The notes: generated by a model from the letters alone, not told the origin. Shown: positions 1-5,550, counted from the stretch's first letter. The stretch: DNA of 6,013 bases from Acidobacteriaceae bacterium (GCA_003136335.1 PLEA01000323.1:1684-7696), one strand, 5' to 3'. Numbers and translations: made by a program.

Positions 1-278
1 ACGTAGGGAGTATCCGCCTGCGCCGCTCCCTGGTTGCGCCCGACCGAAGGCATCCCGCCGCGAATCACGCTCACGTTCAAGCGGTCGCGAAAGCCAAGCA
101 CGATCTCGGGTGTTCCATCCGTCGAATTCGCGTCAGCCACCAACACTCTCGTACTCGACATCTTCGAGTAGTCCTGATTCATCAGCGAAGTCAGCAAGTG
201 CGGAATCAGCTTCACCTCGTTTTTCGCCGGAATCACGATCGTCAGCTGATTTGCCGTATTCATGCTCGCGGTATTCAT
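1..278 (-). CDS. Family 2 glycosyltransferase (GT-A fold), N-terminal part, cut by left edge
   Basis: The 92 complete codons visible give the start of a GT-A glycosyltransferase, which moves a sugar from a nucleotide-sugar donor to an acceptor, typically at the cytoplasmic face of the membrane. Seen: the first beta strand LTIVIPAKNE (residues 12-21), a helix with LLTSLMNQDYSK, then VLVADANSTDGTPEIV, whose Asp residues are the usual nucleotide-binding positions, and later GGMPSVGRNQGAAQAD. The catalytic DxD region and any membrane segments lie beyond the edge, so donor and acceptor cannot be named. Start: ATG at 278, preceded by GGGGG (288-292) with a 9-nt spacer, the only clear Shine-Dalgarno-like site in the window. 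A second in-frame ATG at 263 opens a near-repeat of the first five codons (MNTAS/MNTAN). The gene begins inside the upstream phosphoesterase, so the two are probably translated from one mRNA. Sure of the family, unsure of the role. Confidence 0.88.
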   Translation of the reverse strand, partial: MNTASMNTANQLTIVIPAKNEVKLIPHLLTSLMNQDYSKMSSTRVLVADANSTDGTPEIVLGFRDRLNVSVIRGGMPSVGRNQGAAQADTPY

Positions 279-957
279 GGATTTCTACCCCCTGTTCGTC
301 GATGGTCAGATAAGTGAGCCGCGAATCGACCCACCCGCCTGAGTTGTAGTAATGGACGCCGTCCTGCTCCACGTGAATGGCTTCGTGGGTGTGGCCGCAG
401 AAAATGCGGTGGGCGCCGTGTTGCGCCGCGTAGGTCAGCGCGCCCGACGCCACTTTCGGCGACATGCGCAGCCAGCGCGTGTTCACCCGGTCAATCAATC
501 GCGCAATCGGATTGCCCTTCAAATCCATCTTCTGCAAACGCAGATAAAGCGAAGTGCCCCATCGGCTGAGCCGCACGCGGCTTACCTGGAAGCCATCGAA
601 CTGGTGACCGTGAATCGCGATATGCCGCAGCCCACAGTACTCCCACGTGTAGTCCTGATAAACGCGAACTCCCACCAGGTGCGACATGATGTTGGCGAGG
701 CCGTGATCGTGATTGCCCTCGACCCACACCACTTCAATGTTGCGCTTGGGATTTGAAAGCTTGCGGATATAGCCGAGAAACTTCCAGTGCGCCTTGGTCA
801 GGCGGGCAAAGTTGAGATCGGCAAAGATGTCGCCCAGCAGAATCAGCCGCTGGAAGCAATGTTGCTTGAGCACGCGCGTGGCCTCGCGCGCGTGACTGGT
901 CTCTGCACCCAGGTGCAGGTCGGAAAGGATCAGCGTGTTGTAGCGCTGCAGATCCAT
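133..957 (-). CDS. LpxH-like metallophosphoesterase (UDP-2,3-diacylglucosamine diphosphatase family)
   Basis: A 274-residue calcineurin-like phosphoesterase. All metal-site blocks are present in order: SDLHLG (12-17), GDIF (42-45), GNHDHGL (81-87), HGHQFDG (116-122) and CGHTHEA (187-193), followed by NSGGWVD (205-211). The architecture fits the LpxH/COG2908 group, which cleaves UDP-2,3-diacylglucosamine to lipid X and UMP at the inner membrane during lipid A synthesis. It has GNHD where E. coli LpxH has GNRD, so another phosphoester substrate is possible; fold 0.95, LpxH role about 0.5. Start: ATG 957 is the only start in its open stretch (in-frame stop at 1003-1005); the Shine-Dalgarno is weak. 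The conserved domain ends near residue 230. The remaining D/E/S-rich tail (about 227-274) is exactly the part that overlaps the downstream glycosyltransferase frame and probably has little function of its own. Confidence 0.93.
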   Translation of the reverse strand: MDLQRYNTLILSDLHLGAETSHAREATRVLKQHCFQRLILLGDIFADLNFARLTKAHWKFLGYIRKLSNPKRNIEVVWVEGNHDHGLANIMSHLVGVRVYQDYTWEYCGLRHIAIHGHQFDGFQVSRVRLSRWGTSLYLRLQKMDLKGNPIARLIDRVNTRWLRMSPKVASGALTYAAQHGAHRIFCGHTHEAIHVEQDGVHYYNSGGWVDSRLTYLTIDEQGVEIHEYREHEYGKSADDRDSGEKRGEADSALADFADESGLLEDVEYESVGG

Positions 958-977
958 ATCCCGGTTGTAGCAGCGGA

Positions 978-1006
978 ATGTTACGGCTTGATGAACACTG
1001 CATCAA
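978..1006 (-). promoter_or_regulatory. Candidate promoter with overlapping inverted repeat for the phosphoesterase gene
   Basis: On the minus strand TTGATG (1006-1001) and TAACAT (983-978) are separated by exactly 17 bp; each matches the sigma-70 consensus at four of six positions. This would put transcription start about 14 nt before the ATG at 957. The -35 hexamer is one arm of a perfect 6-bp inverted repeat, TTGATG (988-993) and CATCAA (1001-1006), with a 7-nt spacer, which could be an operator or chance. Sequence inspection only. Confidence 0.3.
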
Positions 1007-1221
1007 TATTGGTGCATAGGGATCGAGACCCGCGGCACCCGCATCCCTCAGTTGAGTTATATGCTTGGCGATGTCCATCAACGGGGGTATAGCCCTGTCC
1101 ATCTTCTTCGCACACTTTGCGAACCTCGGAACATGCCATCCTTTGTTTTTTCCGCCTCATCTGCGAAACTGACCACTGGCCATAAAGCTGCTTCATAATG
1201 AACCGAAGGAGTAAACTGCGA

Positions 1222-1285
1222 GGTCCTCAGGGGCTAAAGCTCTTCTGGGTGGCGAATCCTGGCGGCACGGCTGGAGCCGTGCCCC
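1222..1285. repeat. REP-like palindromic element upstream of mutL
   Basis: The core is a perfect 9-bp inverted repeat, GGCACGGCT (1264-1272) and AGCCGTGCC (1275-1283), separated by two bases, so in practice an 8-bp stem with a 4-nt loop. It is preceded by GTCCTCAGGGGCTAAAGC (1223-1240), which I recall as part of a frequent acidobacterial interspersed repeat; that is memory, not a search. There is no U-tract after the stem, so it is not a canonical terminator. Outer boundaries are approximate. Confidence 0.5.
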
Positions 1286-1374
1286 TCCCGAAACTATTTA
1301 TGAGTGGCGCCGCTAAACCCGCGCCTTTTCCAAAATGTTTTACAAGATAGCTTTGAATCGCTAATCACTTTCCC

Positions 1375-3405
1375 ATGGGCCGCATCCACGTGCTCTCCGA
1401 AACTGTTGCTAACCAGATCGCCGCGGGCGAGGTGGTGGAGCGGCCTGCTTCGGTGGTGAAGGAGATGTTGGAGAACTCGCTCGACGCCGGCGCGACTCGA
1501 ATTAAGATCAGCGTGGAGGCGGGGGGGAAGAAGCTGATCCAGATTACCGACAACGGGTGCGGCATGGTGCGCGACGATGCCATGCTGGCGTTTGAGCGGC
1601 ATGCGACTTCGAAGATCAAGAACGCCGAAGATTTGCTGAGCGTGGCTACGCTGGGATTTCGCGGGGAGGCGCTGCCCTCGATTGCGTCGGTGTCGCGACT
1701 GCGGCTGGAGACGCGGGCGGAGGAAGAAGCGGCGGGGACCGTGGTCGAGATCAACGGCGGGAAGATTGCGCGGGTGGAAGAGGCGGGGCTACCGCTGGGA
1801 ACTTCGATTACGGTGCGCGATCTTTTCTTTAATACTCCGGCGCGCAAGAAATTTCTGAAGGCGGAGTCGACCGAGTTGTCGCACATTGCGTCGCTGGTCA
1901 CGCATTATGCGCTGGCGCATCCGGAAAAACATTTCGAGTTGCACTCGGCGGCGAATGCCATGCTGGTGGCGCCTCCGGTGGCGGGGTATAGCGAGCGCGT
2001 GTACCAGGTGTTTGGGAAAGAGACGCTGGATCAGTTGATTCCGGTGGCGTCGCGGCAGGCGCTGGAGCATGTGGGATTGCCGCAGCCTCCGCCGTGGCGA
2101 GTTAGAGAACAAGACGAGGACGGCGCGGAGGTTTCGGCAAAAGATCCGGGCGAGATGCGGATTCACGGGTTTGTTTCGAAGCCCGAGATTCAGAAGCTGA
2201 ATCGGAATTCGATTTTTGTGTTTGTGAATGGACGCACGATTCGCGACCGGCTGGTGCAGCATGCGCTGACCGAGGCTTACCGGAACATCATTCCTCCGAC
2301 CGTTCATCCCGTGGTGCTGCTGTTTCTGGAATTGCCGGCGGGTGAGGTGGATGTGAATGTGCATCCCTCGAAGACGGAGGTGCGGTTTCGGCAGCAGAGC
2401 GTGATGCACGATTTTGTGCGCGACTCGGTGCGGGCGGCGCTGATGAAGGCGCGTCCCGTGCCGCACTTTGTGACGGAGATGCGGGCCCATGCGACGGCGA
2501 GTACGTCGCTGACGCCGGGGGCGCTGATACCGGGAGCACAGGCCTGGGAGCCAGGGTCCGGCGCGGCTTTTGTGGTTGATGCGCCAAATTTCCCACGTCT
2601 CGCAGAAGACGCGAGACATGGGGCACCCTACGATTCTGCGGCCACGCAAGGATTCGCTTTGCAGGCGCCGGTGCCGCCGGCAGTGTCGGCGCGATTTCAG
2701 TTTGAAGGTGGAATTGCCGTGGAGACGAATGCGGGGATATCCCTGGCGCGCGAAGTCGAAACGATTCCCGACAATGGATGTGCTCCGGCGCTGGAGGTCG
2801 GCGAAGAGGAGCCGACGCTTGCGTCCCTGGGCACGCTCAAACCGCTGGGGCAGATTCGGAATTCGTTCATTCTGGCGGTAAACGAAGATGGTTTATGGAT
2901 TGTGGACCAGCACGTGGCGCACGAGCGCGTGTTGTTCGAACGCGTGCTGAAGCAGCGGGCGGCGCAGAAAGTGGGGAGCCAGCGGCTGCTGATGCCGATT
3001 GTGCTGGAGCTGTCGCCCGCGCAGCAGGCGGTGTTCGCCGAAATTTCGGACGAACTGCAGCGCAACGGATTTGAGGCGGAGCCGTTCGGGGCGCGGAGCG
3101 TGGCGGTGAAGGTTGCTCCGGCGGGAGTGGACGCTGCTGCGGTGGAGCATATGCTGCATGAGTTGCTCGAGCAATTCTCGCGCGAGGAGCAGTCGCTGAA
3201 TCTGGAGAAGATTCGCGCCCGCATCGCGGCGTCGATTGCGTGTCACGCTGCCATCAAGGTGAACATGCCGCTGGAGCAGAACAAAATGGAATGGCTGCTC
3301 GCGGAACTGGCGAAGACCGACCATCCGTACGCTTGCCCGCACGGGCGACCTGTCGTGCTACGGTACTCTATGAAGGATATTCAGAAGGCGTTTAAGAGGA
3401 TCTAG
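1375..3405 (+). CDS. mutL: DNA mismatch repair protein MutL
   Basis: MutL couples mismatch recognition by MutS to strand incision or excision. The 676-residue protein has the GHKL ATPase at the N-terminus: catalytic E33 and N34 in ENSLDAGA, DNGCGM (59-64), the lid RHATSKI (75-81), GFRGEALPSIASVS (94-107) and GTSITVRDLFFNTPARKKFL (142-161). The second N-terminal domain ends with VNVHPSKTEVRF (K333). A variable linker (about 357-480) leads to the dimerisation/endonuclease domain: DQHVAHERVLFE (511-522), ACHAAIK (622-628) and CPHGRP (654-659). These are the metal-site motifs of nicking MutLs, so it is probably a nicking type rather than the E. coli type. QRLLMP (536-541) fits a beta-clamp-binding motif. 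V514 replaces the usual Ala of DQHA. The linker holds a palindromic repeat (2592-2622). Start: ATG 1375 is the first ATG after an in-frame stop at 1354-1356; no Shine-Dalgarno is seen. Confidence 0.98.
   Translation: MGRIHVLSETVANQIAAGEVVERPASVVKEMLENSLDAGATRIKISVEAGGKKLIQITDNGCGMVRDDAMLAFERHATSKIKNAEDLLSVATLGFRGEALPSIASVSRLRLETRAEEEAAGTVVEINGGKIARVEEAGLPLGTSITVRDLFFNTPARKKFLKAESTELSHIASLVTHYALAHPEKHFELHSAANAMLVAPPVAGYSERVYQVFGKETLDQLIPVASRQALEHVGLPQPPPWRVREQDEDGAEVSAKDPGEMRIHGFVSKPEIQKLNRNSIFVFVNGRTIRDRLVQHALTEAYRNIIPPTVHPVVLLFLELPAGEVDVNVHPSKTEVRFRQQSVMHDFVRDSVRAALMKARPVPHFVTEMRAHATASTSLTPGALIPGAQAWEPGSGAAFVVDAPNFPRLAEDARHGAPYDSAATQGFALQAPVPPAVSARFQFEGGIAVETNAGISLAREVETIPDNGCAPALEVGEEEPTLASLGTLKPLGQIRNSFILAVNEDGLWIVDQHVAHERVLFERVLKQRAAQKVGSQRLLMPIVLELSPAQQAVFAEISDELQRNGFEAEPFGARSVAVKVAPAGVDAAAVEHMLHELLEQFSREEQSLNLEKIRARIAASIACHAAIKVNMPLEQNKMEWLLAELAKTDHPYACPHGRPVVLRYSMKDIQKAFKRI
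2592..2622. repeat. Palindromic repeat embedded in the mutL linker
   Basis: A 12-bp inverted repeat with one mismatch: CCCACGTCTCGC (2592-2603), loop AGAAGAC, then GCGAGACATGGG (2611-2622), followed by GCACCC. It covers codons 406-416, inside the unconserved MutL linker, and keeps the frame open. The layout (TCCCAC, stem, loop, stem, TGGGGCACCC) matches a dispersed hairpin repeat I recall from Terriglobia genomes. The alternative is chance or a local mRNA structure. Confidence 0.5.
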
Positions 3406-3412
3406 CGTAATC

Positions 3413-3474
3413 AGCCATCAGCTTTCAGCTAAACCGGCCTTGTTGAACTGATAGCTGACTGATAGCTGTTTTTT
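3413..3474 (+). terminator. Hairpin plus T6 tract between mutL and the next gene (possible terminator or repeat)
   Basis: The arm at 3413-3431 pairs with 3452-3467 (TAGCTGACTGATAGCT) through an imperfect stem that bulges three bases and has one G-T pair. The apical loop is about 20 nt. After one G, six Ts (3469-3474) run straight into the ATG at 3475. The 3' arm lies within two adjacent perfect copies of ACTGATAGCTG (3447-3457, 3458-3468). Hairpin plus U-tract suggests factor-independent termination after mutL (stop at 3403-3405). The stem is not GC-rich, and the AGCTGATAGC wording also looks like an interspersed repeat, so its strength is uncertain. Confidence 0.45.
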
Positions 3475-4350
3475 ATGACTGATCAAGAGTTGCACCAACT
3501 GCGGCGCGAGAAGTGGCGGCTGGATGGGAAGCCCATTCGGACAATTGAGGAAGCGCGCGCGTTTTTGGAGGACGTTGGATTCTGCCTGATGTATCCCAAG
3601 CGGCCGGCGCTGCTGGTACCAACGTTCATTGGAGCGTTTGTGGGGTCGGAGGAGCGGTTGCCGGGATGGCAGCATGCGTTTAAGGATCCGCGGGCTGCTG
3701 CGGCGACGGAATTGATGGTACGGTTGCTGCGCGAGCGAACGGCGTTCGAGGCGAATCTGTTCGACGAAAACAATGGGTTTCTAGTGTCGGCTTCGGTGTT
3801 TCCTTATTTTTATGCGCTGATGGGTGAACGCAATCCCAAGCTGGCGCCGAAGGCGGGATCGCGGTCTCCTTATTCTGCGCTCGCCTGCGATGCGTTTGAG
3901 TTGATCACGCACGACGGACCGATCTCGAAGCAGAAGATGCAGGAGGCGCTGGGCGGGAGCGTGTCGTTTCCGGCGCTGGACGGTGCGTTGGGCGAGTTGT
4001 GGTCGAAGCTGCGCATCACGCGCGTGGATTACAAGGCCAGTGAGGGCTCGGTTTGGGATGTGCTCTATCGCTGGGCGCCGGAGGCGGTGAAGGAGGGCGT
4101 GGGATTGTCGGTGCAGGAGGCGCTCACCGCTTTGTTATCGAAGTATCTCGACTGCGTGATCGCGATCGAGCAGGCGGACCTGGAGATATTTTTTGGCAAC
4201 TTCATTGCGCGGTCGAAGGTGAAGGATGCGGTCAACGCGCTGCTGGCCGCGCGCGAGTTAAGCTTCGTACATGTGAGTGGACGATCGATGCTGCAGATCA
4301 CGCCGGAAAAGATTGTGGCGACATCAGCGCTGCGTCCCGCCGCGCGATAA
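3475..4350 (+). CDS. AlkZ-related (YcaQ/HTH_42-like) conserved protein
   Basis: A soluble 291-residue protein with no signal peptide or membrane segment. I recognise it as a conserved acidobacterial family that databases tend to name AlkZ-related; the AlkZ/YcaQ group are winged-helix DNA glycosylases that unhook alkylated bases or crosslinks. Seen: an N-terminal block rich in aromatics (LDGKPIRTIEEARAFLEDVG at 16-35, then YPKRPALLVPTF), a KDPRAAAATELMVRLLRERT block, a helix-turn-helix-like segment at 138-186 (DGPISKQKMQEALGG followed by LGELWSKLRITRVDY), then VWDVLYRWAPEAV and a C-terminal LLAARELSFVHV block. I cannot find a clear QxQ/QxD catalytic motif, so glycosylase activity is unproven. 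It lies 69 bp after mutL on the same strand, which fits a DNA-repair theme. Start: ATG 3475 follows a T6 tract with no Shine-Dalgarno, but the N-terminus reads like the family. The last codons lie in repeat-like sequence (4332-4341). Confidence 0.82.
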   Translation: MTDQELHQLRREKWRLDGKPIRTIEEARAFLEDVGFCLMYPKRPALLVPTFIGAFVGSEERLPGWQHAFKDPRAAAATELMVRLLRERTAFEANLFDENNGFLVSASVFPYFYALMGERNPKLAPKAGSRSPYSALACDAFELITHDGPISKQKMQEALGGSVSFPALDGALGELWSKLRITRVDYKASEGSVWDVLYRWAPEAVKEGVGLSVQEALTALLSKYLDCVIAIEQADLEIFFGNFIARSKVKDAVNALLAARELSFVHVSGRSMLQITPEKIVATSALRPAAR

Positions 4351-4365
4351 TTTTTTCTGTTCATC

Positions 4366-4448
4366 GTAGCGCCTGCATCTTGCCGGCTGTCGCGAGGGCG
4401 TCCCGCCCGCGCAATGGCGGCGGGACGCCGTCGAGACGGCGGCGCTAC
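4366..4448. repeat. REP/BIME-like element with terminal inverted repeats
   Basis: This 83-bp element fills most of the 121-bp gap before gluQRS. Its ends are a perfect 8-bp inverted repeat, GTAGCGCC (4366-4373) and GGCGCTAC (4441-4448). Inside is a perfect 11-bp stem, GGCGTCCCGCC (4397-4407) with GGCGGGACGCC (4419-4429), and a third palindrome, GCCGTC-GA-GACGGC (4427-4440). The nesting is typical of bacterial interspersed mosaic elements; it carries no gene. CGGCTGTCGC at 4384-4393 is shared with the two repeat copies further right, so the elements may be related. Confidence 0.65.
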
Positions 4449-4471
4449 CTGGAACCCTACTCACCACAATC

Positions 4472-5374
4472 ATGTCCGCCGGGCGCAATTTCAAACCTTA
4501 CCGCGGGCGGCTTGCGCCTTCGCCGACCGGATTGCTGCATTTGGGACATGCTCGCACGTTTTGGATCGCGGCGCGGCGCGCGGCTGAGCGGGGCGGACAG
4601 TTGATTTTGCGCAACGAAGATTTGGATTCGCAGCGGTGCCGTCCGGAGTTCGTGCGGGCGATGATGCAGGATTTGCGCTGGCTAGGCATTGAGTGGCTTG
4701 AGGGGCCGGACTGTGGCGGGCCGCGCGGTCCTTATACGCAGAGCGAGCGGCGGGGGTTTTATCTGGAGGCATGGAGGAAGCTGCGCGAGCGGGGGATGAT
4801 TTATCCGTGTACTTGCTCGCGCAAGGATGTGGAGTTGGCGGCGGGGGCACCGAATGATTTGGATGATGAGCCGGTTTATCCGGGGAGGTGCCGTCCGCCT
4901 GTCTCCGGGGCCGCTCGGCTTCGCTTTCGCGGGACAGCCGAGGCGGCTGTCGCTACGTGTGCCGAGCCGGGGGGAGTGAATTGGCGGTTTCGGGTGCCGG
5001 AGGGGGAGGAGATTTGGTTTGCTGATTTGCATCTTGGGGAGCAGCGGATGATTGCGGGGCGGGACTTCGGGGACTTTATTGTGTGGCGGCGCGACGATGT
5101 GCCGGCTTATCAGTTGGCGGTGGTGGTCGACGATGCGGCTATGGGAATCACAGAGGTGGTGCGCGGGACGGATTTGCTGAAGTCTACGGCGCGGCAGATT
5201 CTCTTGTATCGGGCGCTGGGGTTGAGGGTGCCGGAGTATTATCACTGCGATTTGGTGCGAGACTCGAGCGGCATTCGGCTGGCGAAGCGGCAAGATGCGT
5301 TGAGCATTCGGAAGCTGCGGGAGTTGGGATGGACGGCGGAGCGGGTGCGGGCGGGGGAGATCTCTTCGATCTGA
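4472..5374 (+). CDS. gluQRS: Glutamyl-Q tRNA(Asp) synthetase
   Basis: A GluRS paralogue without the anticodon-binding half. It activates glutamate without tRNA and attaches it to queuosine at position 34 of tRNA-Asp, in the cytoplasm. Seen in 300 residues: RLAPSPTGLLHLGHA (13-27) with the HIGH-type signature at 23-26, RNEDLD (47-52), YTQSER (88-93), zinc ligands C113, C115, Y136 and C140, FADLHLG, VVVDDAAMGITEVVRGTDLL (D220, D221) and the KMSKS equivalent RLAKR (269-273). Length fits the family (about 300). Between C140 and the strand NWRFRVP (170-176) lie about 29 residues, longer than the E. coli counterpart; residues 147-163 are encoded by a palindromic repeat (4911-4959) that keeps the frame. 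Start: ATG 4472; the nearest purine run, GGAA at 4451, is too far to be a ribosome site. It stands alone, not linked to dksA as in enterobacteria. Full-length glutamyl-tRNA synthetase is excluded by the length. Confidence 0.96.
   Translation: MSAGRNFKPYRGRLAPSPTGLLHLGHARTFWIAARRAAERGGQLILRNEDLDSQRCRPEFVRAMMQDLRWLGIEWLEGPDCGGPRGPYTQSERRGFYLEAWRKLRERGMIYPCTCSRKDVELAAGAPNDLDDEPVYPGRCRPPVSGAARLRFRGTAEAAVATCAEPGGVNWRFRVPEGEEIWFADLHLGEQRMIAGRDFGDFIVWRRDDVPAYQLAVVVDDAAMGITEVVRGTDLLKSTARQILLYRALGLRVPEYYHCDLVRDSSGIRLAKRQDALSIRKLRELGWTAERVRAGEISSI
4911..4967. repeat. Palindromic repeat copy 1, inside the gluQRS reading frame
   Basis: Positions 4911-4959 align without gaps to 5493-5541 with 44 of 49 identities, including 23 identical bases at the right end. 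The core is a perfect 8-bp hairpin, GACAGCCG (4933-4940) and CGGCTGTC (4944-4951). An outer 7-bp inverted pair, GCTCGGC (4913-4919) and GCCGAGC (4961-4967), encloses it. It encodes residues 147-163 of GluQRS plus a few flanking ones without a stop. Confidence 0.75.
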
Positions 5375-5492
5375 TGTTCGGGGGCTTGCATTTTTCCAGC
5401 TGGTGACGAGAGCGCGGCGTAGCTTCGCTCCGCATGGCCGGGTCTGAGACGTCCCCCCACAAACAAGACGCGGGCCCGGTCTCATGCGCGTT
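5375..5492. repeat. Composite repeat-derived intergenic sequence between gluQRS and copy 2
   Basis: No gene is seen here. After an unremarkable 25-bp lead there is a GC-rich stretch with several short inverted pairs: GCATG (5433-5437) with CATGC (5483-5487), CCGGG with CCCGG just inside, and GAGAC (5446-5450) with GTCTC (5479-5483), enclosing a C6 run (5453-5458). The reading GACGTCCCCCCACA resembles repeat text I recall from acidobacterial genomes. Boundaries are approximate and the call rests on structure and memory. Confidence 0.4.
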
Positions 5493-5541
5493 CCGCTCGG
5501 GTTCGCCGTCGCAGGACCGCCGAGGCGGCTGTCGCTACGTG
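5493..5541. repeat. Palindromic repeat copy 2, intergenic, upstream of cmk
   Basis: Direct-orientation copy of 4911-4959, offset by 582 bp, with five mismatches. The core hairpin here carries one mismatch (GACCGCCG against CGGCTGTC), whereas copy 1 pairs perfectly. GTCTC lies shortly upstream of both copies (4901-4905 and 5479-5483), separated by a 4-bp length difference, so homology may extend further left. Confidence 0.75.
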
Positions 5542-5550
5542 AGTTGGGGC

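Larger units (their letters stand above)
958..1374. other. Divergent intergenic region between phosphoesterase gene and mutL
   Basis: 417 bp with no supported gene. It holds the candidate minus-strand promoter (978-1006) and, nearer mutL, a palindromic repeat (about 1222-1285). The 90 bp before mutL turn more AT-rich, with a TTTACA at 1339-1344, but no good -10 hexamer sits at the right distance, so the mutL promoter is not identified. A 71-codon minus-strand frame (1196-981) has no recognisable motif or ribosome site and is not called. Confidence 0.7.

Noticed and set aside
352..756. 134-codon plus-strand frame opposite the phosphoesterase
   Set aside because: Opposite a gene with all catalytic motifs; no recognisable features of its own.
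981..1196. 71-codon minus-strand frame upstream of the phosphoesterase
   Set aside because: No ribosome site, no motif, Cys/Arg-rich composition; it also covers the candidate promoter.
1339..1367. TTTACA as the -35 of a mutL promoter
   Set aside because: No hexamer at 16-18 bp matches the -10 consensus at more than three positions.
1789..2649. 286-codon open frame antisense to mutL
   Set aside because: Arg/His-rich translation with no motif, fully opposite a clear mutL; such frames are common in GC-rich genes.
4327..4356. T6 run right after the AlkZ-like stop codon as a terminator
   Set aside because: Only a 4-bp GCGC pairing can be drawn before it; too weak to call.
5242..5466. Minus-strand frame starting MFVGGRLRPGHAERS
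   Set aside because: Its start lies in repeat sequence and the rest is antisense to gluQRS; looks like a typical repeat-derived false gene.
4366..5541. CRISPR array from the repeated GC-rich units
   Set aside because: Units differ in sequence and spacing, one lies in a coding frame, and there are no regular spacers or cas genes.
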